Assembly (NCBI RefSeq): GCF_902806685.2
Contig: NC_048539.1
Span: 384,501-448,500 of the forward strand
From: Maniola hyperantus
Taxonomy: Eukaryota; Arthropoda; Insecta; Lepidoptera; Nymphalidae
DNA length: 64,000 nucleotides
Direction: 5' to 3'
Below are positions 21,359-32,010 of the stretch, piece after piece. Under the pieces are notes generated by a model. That model had not been told where the DNA came from, did not search any database, and saw only the letters and a list, made by a program, of their open reading frames with translations. Each line of letters opens with the position of its first letter. The stretch's first letter is position 1. The position numbers and the translations under genes are program-made.

Positions 21359-21498
21359 CTAGCTTATGCTCGCGACTTCGTCCGCGTGGACTGCAAAATT
21401 TCAAATCCCTATTTCACCCCCTTAGGAGTTGAATTTTCAAGTCACTTTTTCCTTTTATATATTTAGATCAGTCACTTTTTCCTTTTATATATTTAGAT
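21359..21498 (-). mobile_element. HelB Helitron-like element (third of three, internally deleted)
   Basis: CTAG 21359-21362, then about 75 bp of 3' part. It jumps to the 5' end, which is present twice (CACTTTTTCCTTTTATATAT at 21443 and 21474). Confidence 0.75.
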
Positions 21499-21676
21499 TT
21501 AGAAGCTACTGCCGGCTGACTGCCATCTCGACTTGACGCGTATATGTACATTTCATGTATTTGAAGCTACTTGACTTACAATACGCTCTCATGGCCACAA
21601 GTGTACAATTAGACATGGCTAAAATGATAATTAAACTATAGGTAAGTACCTACATACTACATAATCTATCTTGCTA

Positions 21677-21870
21677 AGGTTCCGTACCTCAAAATAAAAG
21701 GAACCCTTATAGGATCACTTTGTTGTCTGTCAGTCGTGTCTGTCAAGAAAAACCTATATAGGGTACTTCCCGTTGACCCAGCATTATGAAATTTTAGCAA
21801 GTAGGCAATTAGGCATGTCTTATAGCATAAGTAAAGGAAAAATCCGAAAACTGTGATTTTGCGGTAACTT
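21677..21870 (+). repeat. GTTCCG repeat, 5' part
   Basis: GGTTCCGTACCTCAAAATAA to AATCCGAAAACTGTGATTTT. The 3' half is missing. Confidence 0.7.
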
Positions 21871-22127
21871 TAAACTCACCAGTAACTAACCAACATTTCA
21901 GACTTGTTTACGCAATCTTAAAGTTAATTAATCTTACCAAAGCACCAATATTATAAAAGCAATATAAAAAGCTAATAAATCTTTACAGTAAAATGATAGT
22001 TGCGAATTGACCGGAGACAGTTTATAGACTAGTTTGAGACGACTTTTAAATTACCTTGTCATTTGATTCAGAGGTAGCTAGAGGCAGAGATAGCTAGGGT
22101 TGTCAACCGTACTATAATAAAAATAAT

Positions 22128-22330
22128 ACCCAGCTAAGTTTGTTGTGGGTCTCCTCAGACCTGGGTGCGTTTGGAACCTTTAGTTTTAAGTTTACGTAAA
22201 TCAAATTCAACAATTTAACGTTAAAACTCATTGAAATAAAATGCTCAAGAAATGAAATAAATGCTTCAAATGCGGCCTGAAAAATATCAGCCAAAATGGT
22301 TATTTCAAATTACTCAAATTTTGAGACTTA
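22128..22330 (+). repeat. Repeat related to 22870-23065 (inverted)
   Basis: CAGCTAAGTTTGTTGTGGGT...ACCTGGGTGCGTTTGGAACC is the inverse of GGTTCCAAACGCGCCCAGGT...CCCACAACAAACTC at 22998-23044, so the two copies face each other about 800 bp apart. Probably a LINE 3' region. Confidence 0.55.
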
Positions 22331-22869
22331 TTGCTTAGCTGCTAAGTTTTGTTTTAGAAGAAATATTAAATTTGTCATGCGAAAAATTCGAATATTTTAA
22401 ATTTATTGTCGATAACAAGGGGTCTTAAATATAAATATTTTGCAGTCGTTATTAAACTTTATGTTTAAGTGTTAAGGTTTCCAATAAACTGAAGTTGTTG
22501 ATGTTATAAACATTTCATAATGAGAAACATACATACATATGTGTATATGTGTGCAAACCAGGCCACTTGAGCGATGTGAATTCGTTTGTGAGCACTCGTC
22601 TATACCTAATATTATAAGTCAATGTTAAAACTACTATAATAAAAAAAAAAATATATAAATTGGTATAAAGACTTATTCTGAACAAGTCGTAATTTAAGAA
22701 AAAAAATTTAGTGCCCAGCCAAAAAACGAAATCCGTTCAAATCTGTTCAGGCATGAAGAGATGGAACAAAGAAACTCACATACCTACATACATGCTCGTA
22801 GATCCACGAACTCTGAAAACATTACACTGCTTTTTTAGCAGTCGTGCAAAAATACTATAAGCAGTCGAA
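22331..22869. other. AT-rich unassigned stretch between inverted repeat copies
   Basis: No recognised element. ACATACATACATATGTGTATATGTGTG (22528-22554) is a short TG/CA-rich patch. Confidence 0.4.
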
Positions 22870-23065
22870 GAAAGTCAAAAGTCAAATGGTTTATTCAAAA
22901 CAGGTAATAAATTACACTTTTTGATGGTCCGTTGTTGCATTTGTAACATGATGATATTGTGGTGATAATTTTTACGCGAACTTGAAACTAAAGCTACGAG
23001 GGTTCCAAACGCGCCCAGGTCTGTGAAGAGCCCACAACAAACTCAAAATGTTGACAACCCTAGTG
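22870..23065 (-). repeat. Possible LINE 3' region, family of 48060-48350
   Basis: AAAGTCAAATGGTTTATTCA (retroposon tail-like on the minus strand), GGTCCGTTGTTGCATTTGTA, GTGGTGATAATTTTTACGCG and GGTTCCAAACGCGCCCAGGT. The same blocks in the same order are at 48060-48350. Confidence 0.55.
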
Positions 23066-23783
23066 ATGGCGCTTGGATTAACATAACCAGATTAAAACAA
23101 GCTTTCGAGTATTTTTATACTATAGTACAGTCTACTAGTTCTATGAAATAGTTTTCTAGCTGTAAACTATTTTTAGCATCGTTAGAACGCGTTTTGTGTT
23201 ATTGCAAAATAATTGGGAAATTATTAAACTGATGTAACTAAAAAGGATGCTATGTAGGATCAAACTAAAAATCTTGGTGTAGCACACTTTTGTAGCAAAA
23301 TGAGTTTTTCAAAATTCCCACGTTTTGCCGAAAACTCAAAAACCACTTTTTGGAGTTAGCAGTTTTTTTGGCAAAAGGACGGCAAAGTATAATAATATTA
23401 TTATGATGCCAAGTCACAAGTTTCTTATCTTGTTTATATCAGAAAAATACGTAAAATGTTCGCTAAGAAGAATTTAACTTCAAAGGTCCTATTTATATAA
23501 AGTTATGAGCTTTTAACATACTTTCAAAAAGTTACATAATGGAAAATCCCTTTTAAGCTCATTCCCTCAACTGAATTAAAACTTTCTGTAAAAAATAAGT
23601 AGGTAGGTACCTATAACTAGTACAGTCAGCAACAAGGCTAGGTTTTCACAAGCGACTATGGACGGGTGCAAACCTTCGTTAGTATTTACCTTTTAATTAT
23701 TTTAGTTAAGTTTTCTTTAATATCTTTGAAAAGACAATGGACCAACCGTTAATAAAAATAATTTAGTCACAAATTATTAGATA
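23066..23783. other. AT-rich unassigned stretch
   Basis: Paired ACCACTTTTTGGAG-type simple sequence near 23341 and nothing else I can name. Confidence 0.35.
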
Positions 23784-24358
23784 ACTAGCTGATGCCCGCG
23801 ACTTCGTACGCGTGGATTTAGGTTTTTAAAAATCCCGTGGGAACTCTTTAATTTCCCAGGATTCGACGACCTCCCTGGCGCAGTGGTGAGCGCTGTGGTC
23901 TTAATAGTGGGAGGTCCCGGGTTCGATTCCTGGCAGGGGTTTGGAATTTTATAATTTCTAAATATCTGGTCTGGTCTGGTGGGAGGCTTCGGCCGTGACT
24001 AGTTACCACCCTACCGGCAAAGCCGTGCCGCCAAGCGATTTAGCGTTCCGGTACGATGCCGTGTAGAAACCAAAGGGGTATGGGTTTAATAAAAACTGCC
24101 ATACCCCCTTCCAGGTTAGCCCGCTATCATCTTAGACTGCATCATCACTTACCACCAGGTGAGATTGCAGTCAAGGGCTAACTTGTATCTGAATAAAAAA
24201 TAAATAAAAAAAGGGCTAAAAGTAGCAGATGTCACTCTTCAGGTCTTTAGCTATACCCATACAAAAAATCACGTCGATTCGTTGCTCCGTTGCGACGTGA
24301 TTGAAGGACAAACCAATAAACCAACAAACAAACACACTTTCGCTTTTATAATGTGGGC
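23784..24358 (-). mobile_element. HelA Helitron-like element interrupted by SINE-2
   Basis: 23785-23862 is the Helitron 3' third, beginning CTAGCTGATGCCCGCGACTT. The rest, from AAAAGTAGCAGATGTCACTC (24219) to CACACTTTCGCTTTTATAAT, resumes after the SINE. It is the TCCTTCAATCACGTCGCAAC subtype. Confidence 0.75.
23863..24210 (+). mobile_element. SINE-2, reference copy
   Basis: Full length, about 345 bp. tRNA-like head: acceptor-like CCCTGGCGCAGTGGTGAGCG pairs with CAGGGG, and the B box GGTTCGATTCC lies within GTCCCGGGTTCGATTCCTGG. The body has CTGGTCTGGTGGGAGGCTTC, TACCACCCTACCGGCAAAGC, CAGGTTAGCCCGCTATCATC and GGTGAGATTGCAGTCAAGGG. It ends with TCTGAATAAAAAATAAATAA. tRNA-derived Pol III SINE moved by a LINE. 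Confidence 0.85.
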
Positions 24359-24615
24359 AGTGATTTTTAGTGCGTTTTTGGCAGGGCAATCGTGTTTTTT
24401 TTTTAAATTATGACTTTTATAGGTGACAAAAGAATAATAAAGGGTAATTGTCAGGAAAGGTCGCAGTGAGTAGTCGGCCGTGACCGCGTCGATTGCTCGT
24501 CCTTTGCCGGCCCCGTATGGCGACCTGTTCCTACTCGAACACCTTGCAAAGCAATGTAAAGCCAATAAATACCTAAAATCGTACAGCGTCGTATCGTCTA
24601 GCTAGGCAAAGTGCT

Positions 24616-24906
24616 GTACCCGTAGTACAAGATTTTACGTCTCACCAAACCAAACCAAATTCGAGAGTCGAAATACTTCCGCGTTACAGTAAAATGGACC
24701 TAAATAGCCTTGAATTGAAGTCAAATATTCAATGCCACTGATTCTAATTTCGCAATGTTTCCGCTTGGAGCGCTGGCTGTAGAAGTGTAGACAAACTTGA
24801 GCTTTAAAACAAGCCATTTAAGATCCAGTTTACTGTAACGCGGAAGTATTTCGACTCTCGAATTTGGTTTGGTTTGGTGAGACGTAAAATCTTGTACTAC
24901 GGGTAC
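24616..24906. mobile_element. Long-TIR MITE, GTACCCGTAGTACAAGATTT family
   Basis: 291 bp. Inverted arms of about 75 bp from GTACCCGTAGTACAAGATTT inward, including ACGTCTCACCAAACC and CGAAATACTTCCGCGTTACA. TA lies at both ends within GTAC. A second 291-bp copy, in the opposite orientation, sits at 50771-51061. Confidence 0.85.
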
Positions 24907-25502
24907 AAAAATCCTTTGTGAGGTCGAGTGGGTATAGTATAAGTCCCGCAAATTGCTAATGCGCAGCCTGGTTCCTTGCCAACAGTCGACCACCTGGCGC
25001 GGTAGTTCCAATCTTTCCATTCATAAACTGAGAGAACGAGCAACGCTCCGCCTGCGCCGCTCAAATAACAAACAGACCGACAGATTTAAGATGTAACATA
25101 CAAGCCCTAGTTCGTGGGGAATTGATGCTATTAGTTCTCAGAAGATCATATTTTGTTTGAGACAGGTTTAAGACGGCTTCTGAGATGTTACTACATAAAT
25201 AAATATATATTATAGAGTAGATTTATGGTAAACAGTCCATTGCCAGAAAAAAGGTAGACAATACGGTATTTGACAACTAGTCAAATCAGTAACTTTTTAT
25301 CAAACGTCAAAACGCGCACTTAGTATGCTATATTCTATGAAATACTGGAATGTAACGTCACGTCATAATGTCCTACTTTTTAGTTCGATCGATAATTTAA
25401 AATGGTTATTAATTACCTGGATTTTACGTATTTTCGAAGACCCTATATTTAATTATCACTGAGAAATAATTTATTTTTGATGTAGTCTACCCAATTATGA
25501 AC
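24907..25502. other. Mostly unassigned stretch
   Basis: 24943-24966 is an end of the GTCCCGCAAATTGCTAATGC MITE (full copy 26651-26806). No other feature recognised. Frame 24721-25020 (minus) overlaps the MITE arm and is not a gene. Confidence 0.4.
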
Positions 25503-25725
25503 TACTAGATGATGCCCGCGACTTCGTCCGCGTAAATATTTATGTTTAAAAATCCCGCGGCAATCATGAATTATTACCGGATGAAAAGCAGCCTATGTGT
25601 TAATCCAAAACAATCTATCTCCATTCAAAATTTCAGCCAAATCTGTACAGTAGTTTTTGCGTGAAAGACTAACAAACATACACACACACATACAAACTTT
25701 CACCTTTAATATTACTATAGCCACC
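25503..25725 (-). mobile_element. HelD Helitron-like element
   Basis: CTAGATGATGCCCGCGACTT hairpin end shared with HelA, but a different body: ATTTCAGCCAAATCTGTACA, AGACTAACAAACATACACAC, and 5' end TTTAATATTACTATAG. Confidence 0.65.
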
Positions 25726-25961
25726 GGCCCCGGCTTCGTACGGGTAGCTTATTAGAATGTTATTATGGATCTCTAATATTTTTTTAAAATATAGCGTATG
25801 TCACTCGGGAATAATGTATGCTCGACTTGGCGGGGGCACTGCCGTGCCCCCAGAGCTTTCTAATGGTGAAAGAATTTTTGAAATCGGTCCAGTAGTTTAT
25901 GAGTTTATTCTTTACAAACATACAAAAACACAAATCTTTCCTCTTTATAAAATTGTGTAGA
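25726..25961 (-). mobile_element. HelE-like element
   Basis: CCACCGGCCCCGGCTTCGTA at the 3' end, AATCGGTCCAGTAGTTTATG core and CAAACATACAAAAACACAAA tract. Butts against the HelD copy. Lacks a clear CTAG. Confidence 0.5.
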
Positions 25962-26650
25962 TTTCCTAAGTGCGATAAACTAACTGACGCGGCCCGGTTT
26001 TGCACGGGGAAAATCCTTTCTCAGTAGGTAAGACTTTACGTTCTAGGAAAACCCTATATTATGCAAATGTTCAAGTTTCTAGAACAAGCGGTATCTACGT
26101 TGATAATAAAAATTTATCCTTTTGAAATTTGAATGTTTAGGATAAATAAATAAATATAAATAAATGTTTTATTTGCAAAATTGTGGGCATAACAAGTTAA
26201 CAATAACAAGACAGTCCCTTACACAATTGACTGTCACCGACAGTGTGCAAATATTTAGCTTGAAATTAATATTAACATACTAGTATTAACATTTATAATA
26301 AAAATCGAAAACTTTTTATACTCGTATATAGTCAAACAGTACAATTTCAAATTACTCAGTCAAGTCAGGATTTGTGTGAATGATAAAGAATGACATACTG
26401 AATACTGATATACCGGCTAATGAGTTTTTCATCAGTCAGTTAAGGTCAGATGCATCAATTATTTATTGTCTTACATTCGAGCTATGCTTGGAGTTTCTCT
26501 AGTCTCTACGTTGTCAAATCAGAAATGAGCAGATCCGTATAGGAGAACTAGAGTAACCGACAAATCTCGGCCTAAGTGATTCCTTGACTACTAGTCTTGA
26601 GATCTACTCATGTGCTTGATGATCGATTTGCAAGACGAGAGATGTACAAG
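25962..26650. other. Unassigned stretch with retroposon-tail scraps
   Basis: 26140-26260 (TTTTATTTGCAAAATTGTGG, CTGTCACCGACAGTGTGC) looks like a minus-strand LINE 3' UTR. 25985-26040 resembles a Helitron end. The rest is unknown. Confidence 0.4.
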
Positions 26651-26806
26651 TCCCGCAAATTGCTAATGCGCGTGGCCGCCATTTTAGTGATATCAGCACT
26701 AGACTGAAGTTTCGAGCTGATGGTATATTTTATTTCGGCCTACGTCAAAATGACGCCATTTCGATGGTAATGAGACATGGTTCCAGCGTAATAGCAATTT
26801 GCGGGA
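26651..26806. mobile_element. MITE with TCCCGCAAATTGC ends
   Basis: TCCCGCAAATTGC at 26651 is inverted as GCAATTTGCGGGA ending at 26806. Solo ends of the family recur at 24943 and 44472-44512. Confidence 0.75.
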
Positions 26807-26997
26807 TTATACGACGAGAGATGTAACACCGGGCATTGACCCAAGGCACTTATGCGGGTATCCGTCTTCCGGATAAATGCGCATTACGAATACTAACTAA
26901 AGTATTGTACAATCCACAATCCACGGGTGAAAACCTGCATGTGAGAACTCGCGACCTTTGGCAAGGCTCCATACGATGTTAACACGTGTCACTACGT

Positions 26998-27416
26998 TTT
27001 TTAGGGTTCCATACATCAAAAGGAAAAAGGAACCCTTATAGGATCACTTTGTTGTCTGTCTGTCTGTTAAGAAAACTATGAGGTAAACTTCCCGTTGACT
27101 TAAAGTTATGTTTGGCAGGTAGGTATCTTATAGCTGACATTAGGGGAAAAAATCTGAAAACCGTGATTTTGTGGTTACATCACAAATAAAAAATGAAAAT
27201 GAACAAATATTGCTATTTTTGACTTTCAAAGTAAGATTGCTATACCAAGTGGGGTATCATATGTATGAAAGGGCTTTACCTGTATATTCTAAAACAGATT
27301 TTAATTTATTTTTAGGCATAATAGTTTTTGATTTATCGTGCAAAATGTCGAAAAAATACGCTTGTAGTACAGAACTCTCGTTGCGCGAGCTTGAGTCGCA
27401 CTTGTCCGGTTTTTTG
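26998..27416 (+). repeat. GTTCCG repeat, near full length
   Basis: TTAGGGTTCCATACATCAAA to GAGTCGCACTTGTCCGG. Frames 27171-27461 and 27257-27445 are inside it. Confidence 0.8.
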
Positions 27417-27578
27417 GGGTGTATAGTCACAAAACATCTCGACATTATGTTAACTTTTTAAATAAATATTCTAAATGAATAAATACAAAAAGAAGATACA
27501 GGATATACATGCAATTAAATGTGTTATTTGCATTCCAACAAACTAAACAATGTACAAAAACACGGTTCAAACCGAACA

Positions 27579-27624
27579 CCGGTCAAGTGTGAGTCAGACT
27601 CGCACACGAAGGGTTCCGTACCAT
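27579..27624 (-). repeat. GTTCCG repeat, terminal fragment
   Basis: CCGGTCAAGTGTGAGTCAGA...AGGGTTCCGTACC only. Confidence 0.6.
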
Positions 27625-27632
27625 CATACATG

Positions 27633-28075
27633 GCGGTACCACCCGGCTTCGCTCGGGTGGAATATACATAGAAAATCGGCGTGGGGTTGAATTTTCAAAA
27701 ATCTTGAAATAGGTACCGGCCTACCTATCTACGTATTTTTGTCTTTTATAACCGAAAACCCAAATATCAATTTTCATGGAAATAACTTGAAAAATGACGT
27801 ACTTTCGAACGAACTTTCATCCCCTATTCAACCCCTTTGGCAGTAGAATTTTCAAAAATCGTGAAAAATGTGTTTTTTTATTCTTAACCGAAAGCCTGAA
27901 TACCAATTTTCATCGATGTAACTTTAAAAAATGATAGACTTTCATACAAACTTCCATCCCAAGAATTTCGAAAAATCCTTTCTTATTGGATAGGTACCTA
28001 CTTACAAGGAATACACCCTCCAAATTTCATGTCTCTAGGACCAGCAGTTTAGGCTGTGCGTTGATATATAACATA
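27633..28075 (-). mobile_element. Decayed Helitron-like element (HelB/HelD relative)
   Basis: GGTACCACCCGGCTTCGCTC at one end and GGCTGTGCGTTGATATATAA at the other, with GAATTTTCAAAAATC three times (27689, 27847, and a decayed one near 27964). The repeated middle suggests internal duplication. Confidence 0.5.
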
Positions 28076-28385
28076 TAGAAGATATCAAAGATTGACTTTG
28101 GTATCTTCGAAAGCGATCTCAAATTGCCTTTACGAATTATAATTAATGCTAATTATATTCGGCGCAAATACGAGTAGGTACGTTTCTATTATTACTGTAG
28201 GATAAATACACGCGCGTAATTGCTTAAACGAGGAGAAATCTAACCATTTATTTGTTCAAGATTTTACTAAGATTACCTACTTACCTATTACGTGCAGATG
28301 AAATATTATGTTCACTTCGACTATTATATAATCAGCAATGTAATCATTTTATCAATGTAGTTTAGAAACAAGGACCTTTATAAAG
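28076..28385. other. AT-rich unassigned stretch
   Basis: No element recognised between the Helitron relic and the MITE. Confidence 0.4.
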
Positions 28386-28388
28386 GTA

Positions 28389-28728
28389 CGGACAGACGTG
28401 CTCAAAAAAAGCGTGCTTTTATGCTTGCTTAATGTTAGCATGCTCATGCAACTGTTCACATTTGCCAGCAATAAGCATGCTTAAATAAACTGTAGAGTTA
28501 TATGTTGTATGTTGTACTGAGTACATGCTAATAAGCAAACCCTGTTCAGACGCGCTCGGAGCACGCCCCCTTCTACCCGCGCCTCAGGTAGCATGCTCGA
28601 AAATCAAACGTCGGTTGATTTTTGAGCACGCTCTAAATAAGCATGCTCATTACATTACACACGTGCTACTAATGAGCACTTGCTCAATAAAAGCATGCTT
28701 TCGTGCTAGTAATGAGCACGTCTGTCCG
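28389..28728. mobile_element. TA-flanked MITE rich in AGCATGCT palindromes
   Basis: CGGACAGACGTGCTCA / TGAGCACGTCTGTCCG termini flanked by TA (28387-28388, 28729-28730). 340 bp, with several AGCATGCT/AAGCATGCTT palindromes and GAGCAC motifs inside. Frame 28525-28731 crosses its end and is not a gene. Confidence 0.8.
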
Positions 28729-28744
28729 TAGCTTAAGTTTTTCA

Positions 28745-29121
28745 AGGTTCGTGCAAAATTACGATAAAATTCAACTGTGGTACGGAAGCCTCGGTGCGCG
28801 AGTCTGACTCACACTTAGCCATTTTCGACATTTTGCACTATAATGAAAACCCTTTCATATTATGATACCCCAATTGGTATAGGTATGGTTATCTAACTTT
28901 GAAAATTGAAAATACTAATTTAACCACAAATTCACGGTTTTCGGATTTATTCCTTGTGCTATAAGATAAGACGTACCTACTTACCAAATTTCATGATTCT
29001 TGGTCAACGGGAAGTACTCTATAGATTTTCTAGACAGACACGACATACGGATAGACAGACAGACACAACAAAGTGATCCTATAAGGGTACCTTTTTTCCT
29101 TTTGAGGTGCGGAACTCTAAA
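28745..29121. repeat. Two GTTCCG repeat fragments, tail to tail
   Basis: 28745-28822 is the plus-strand end (GCAAAATTACG...TCACACTTAGCC). From 28823 a minus-strand copy runs back to GAGGTGCGGAACTCTA at 29121. Confidence 0.7.
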
Positions 29122-29368
29122 CAGGTAGGTATATAACACAAAAATCTTGTCATCAAACCACAAATTCCACTAGGTAACTTAATTTGCCGTAAAACTTTAT
29201 TATTTTGTGATCTTGACGAATTTAGCTGCAATAAAAACCAGCTGTTTTTATTTACAACACACTTACGTCTTATAAAGTTTAAATTAATGACTTTAAAATA
29301 AAATACAACAGTGAAACTAAACACGTTTTCGATTCTAGAAGGAGTAAGAAAACCTACTTAGGTACCCA

Positions 29369-30055
29369 TTTTTAGAATTCCGTAGCCAAATGGCAAAAAA
29401 CGGAACCCTTATAGATTCGTCATAATATTATGTCTGTAAGATGTCTGTCTGTCCGTCCGTATGACACAGCTACTTTTTTCCGAAACTATAAGAACTATTC
29501 TGGTGGGAGGCTTCGGCCGTGGCTAGTTACCACCCTACCGGCAAAGCCGTGCCGCCAAGCGATTTAGCGTTCCTGTACGATGCCGTGTAGAAACCAAAGG
29601 GGTATGGGTTTAATAAAAACTGCCATACCCCTTCCAGGTTAGCCCGCTATCATCTTAGACTGCATCATCACTTACCACCAGGTGAGATTGCAGTCAAGGG
29701 CTAACTTGTATCTGAATAAAAAAAAAAAAACTATACTGTTGAAACTTGGTAAGTAGATGTATTGTGTGAACCGCATTAAGATTTTCGTACAAAAATAGAT
29801 AAAATACAATAAATTTTGGGGGTCCCCATACTTGGAACTGGAACTCAATTTTTTTTTTCATCAAACCCATACTTGTGGGGTATCTATGGATAGGTCTTTA
29901 AAAATGATATTGAGGTTTCTTACATCATTTTTTTCTAAACTGAATAGTTTGCGCGAGAGACACTTCCAAAGTGGTAAAATGTGTCCCCCCCCCCCCCCCC
30001 TGTAACTTCTAAAATAACAGAATGATAAAACTAAAAAAATATAATATGATGTTTA
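29369..30055 (+). repeat. GTTCCGTAGCCAAATGGC repeat interrupted by SINE-2
   Basis: Starts TTTTAGAATTCCGTAGCCAA and resumes after the SINE with ACTATACTGTTGAAACTTGG. It ends near AAACTAAAAAAATATAATAT. The run of C residues at about 29985-30000 lies inside it. A related but distinct family from the GTTCCG repeat. Confidence 0.7.
29490..29731 (+). mobile_element. SINE-2, 5'-truncated insertion
   Basis: Begins inside the body (CTGGTGGGAGGCTTCGGCCG), ends TCTGAATAAAAAAAAAAAA. Flanked by ACTAT/CTAT, which may be a short target duplication. Close to the 23863 copy, so young. Confidence 0.82.
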
Positions 30056-30091
30056 CATATGTTTACAGCTTGTGCTGCCTAGTTATAGTGC

Positions 30092-30388
30092 AAGCTGTGA
30101 TAGCCTAGTGGTTAGGACGTCTGCCTTATAATCGGAGGTCGGGGATTCGATCCCGGGCACGCACCTCTAACTTTTCGGAGTTATGTGCGTTTTAATTAAT
30201 TAAATATCACTTGCTTTAACGGTGAAGGAAAACATCGTGAGGAAACCTGCATGCCTGAGAGTTCTCCATAATGTTCTCAAAGGTGTGTGAAGTCTACCGT
30301 GGTAGACTATGGCCAAAACCCTTCTCACTCTGAGAGGAGACCCGTGCTTTGTAGTGAGCCGGCTATGGGTTGATCATGATGATGATGA
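30092..30388 (+). mobile_element. SINE-1, reference copy
   Basis: Sense orientation. tRNA-like head with A-box-like TAGCCTAGTGGTTAGGACG and B-box-like GATTCGATCCC. Body TTTTCGGAGTTATGTGCGTT, CTTGCTTTAACGGTGAAGGA, CTGAGAGTTCTCCATAATGT, CTTCTCACTCTGAGAGGAGA. Tail GATCATGATGATGATG. The (ATG)n tail matches that of the RTE-type LINE at 11448, suggesting that LINE mobilises it. Confidence 0.85.
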
Positions 30389-30454
30389 AGGGGTTAAAAT
30401 AGGGGTTGAAATTTGTTTAGTCCACGCGGACTAAGTCGCGGGTATAAGCTAGTG
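30389..30454 (+). mobile_element. HelB 3' end
   Basis: GGGGTTAAAATAGGGGTTGA...CCACGCGGACTAAGTCGCGG...CTAG at 30449-30452. Only the last 65 bp. Confidence 0.68.
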
Positions 30455-30909
30455 ATGGATATGAGAAATGCAGAGGGACTCAAAGAACTGTTTCATCAAC
30501 TGTTTCATATTGCACCAAGTAAGACTAAACACGCTGATAAGTGATAACACATTCATACGACGAAGTTGCAACCAAGCTAATCATCTATTCGCGAAAAGTG
30601 ATATTTTTCATCTCTCTCTCCATAGGTATAAATTAGCAATTAAGGATGTTATATCAAATTCTGCCTAGTTATAGTTTATACTTTAGTCGATTTTAGTTCT
30701 GTGTTCCATAAGTTTACCTACCTAGTTAGTTTTAAATACTCTGTGCCTAGTTTTTCATACGCATACTATGCCCGTGTGTTGTGGACATAATTCTTTATTA
30801 TAAGTGTTAATTTCTCATTGGAGACTGCTTTGGTTTAAGTGTTTCTATATATATACTATCTAGTTAACTAATTGTAACTGTTTGTCTCTACAAAAAAAAA
30901 AAAAAAAAG
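30455..30909 (+). mobile_element. Probable 5'-truncated LINE or retroposon with A-tail
   Basis: A frame ending at 30668 (last residues FHLSLHRYKLAIKDVISNSA) is followed by about 220 nt of AT-rich non-coding sequence and a run of about 17 A at 30892-30908. Layout fits the end of a LINE ORF2, 3' UTR and poly(A) tail. The residues alone do not identify a family. Confidence 0.4.
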
Positions 30910-31140
30910 AAAGCAAAGGATATGTCAATTGGAGTTGATTACAGCGACGCGTATCACATGAGTCACAAGAGCTGTATTGTAGTGGGTCTAATTAGTGATT
31001 GCTCGTAATCTGCGCTCAGGGTCGCGGGGCCATGGGGTCGCGGGATCATTGGGAATTAGACCAGAAAAACCACTGCTATTATCTCGTAGCTTGATAATGA
31101 TACCGCGAAATTGTAAATTACAATTTCACTAGCGAAATTG
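30910..31140. other. Unassigned stretch
   Basis: CGGGGCCATGGGGTCGCGGG (31023-31042) is a GC-rich patch. ATTACAATTTCGCTAGTGAAAT-type palindromes flank the next retroposon: ACAATTTCACTAGCGAAATT at 31120-31139 and again at 31406-31425. Confidence 0.45.
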
Positions 31141-31425
31141 TAATTTTTTTTTTTTTTTTTTTTTTTTATTCATTAGAGGTGTACGCTTGACCACAATCAC
31201 ACCTGATGGGAAGTGATGGTGTGGCCTAAGATGGGACGCGTTTACCTAGAAGATGCCTATTCACTCTTGTTTTAAAGATACCCGGGTTGTAATTGGTAGG
31301 AAACCCATATCGCGGAAGAGTATTCCAAACCTTAGCCATACGTATGAGGAATGATGACGCAAAACGTTTCGTGCGTGTTTACAACTCAATCACAATCTCA
31401 ATTACAATTTCACTAGCGAAATTGT
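31141..31425 (-). mobile_element. Poly(T)-led retroposon with 20-bp flanking duplication
   Basis: T27 run, then TTCATTAGAGGTGTACGCTT to about 31395 (GTTTACAACTCAATCACAAT). The sequence ACAATTTCACTAGCGAAATT stands just before (31120) and just after (31406) it, which reads as a target-site duplication of about 20 bp. Orientation minus. Same family as 3590-3790. Confidence 0.68.
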
Positions 31426-31697
31426 AATAATGGTATTGTAATAGTGTAATAATAAAATACTGCAATCTCAGGTAAGTGTTGATGCAGTCTAAGATAGATG
31501 CGGGCCATCCTGGAAGGAGTTCATTTAATTGAGATTCTAAGAAATACTGAAATGTGACGTCACAATCATTTGACGTGCTTTGTTTAATCGATAATTAAAA
31601 ATAGTTATTACACTCAAAACTAGCAAAGGGCGTGGATTTAACATATTTTGGCAGACCTATTCAATAATCACTGAGAAATAATTTGTTTTTGACACAG

Positions 31698-32010
31698 GCA
31701 CGACATCCCTGGCGCAGTGGTGAGCGCTGTGGTCTTATTAGTGGGAGGTCCCGGGTTCGATTCCTGGCAGGGGTTTGGAATTTTATAATTTCTAAATTTC
31801 TGGTCTGGTCTGGTGGGAGGCTTCGGCCGTGGCTAGTTACCACCCTACCGGCAAAGCCGTGCCGCCAAGCGATTGGGGTATGGGTTTAATAAAAACTGCC
31901 ATACGCCTTGCAGGTTAGCCCGCTATCATCTTAGACTGCATCATCACTTACCATCAGGTGAGATTGCAGTCAAGGGCTAACTTGTATCTGAATTTAAAAA
32001 AAAAAAAGGC
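31698..32010 (+). mobile_element. SINE-2 with a small internal deletion
   Basis: Head from ACGACATCCCTGGCGCAGTG. The body lacks TTAGCGTTCCGGTACGATGC after GCCAAGCGA (31875). Tail TTTAAAAAAAAAAAA. Frames 31661-31889 are SINE shadows. Confidence 0.82.

Noticed and set aside
29985..30000. Run of about 16 C residues as a special structure
   Set aside because: It is an internal part of the GTTCCGTAGCCAAATGGC repeat, which I recall as carrying such a run in many copies.
30620..30645. Strong polypyrimidine acceptor CTCTCTCTCCATAG|GTATAA
   Set aside because: It lies within the frame of a probable truncated LINE, and GTATAA is a poor donor.
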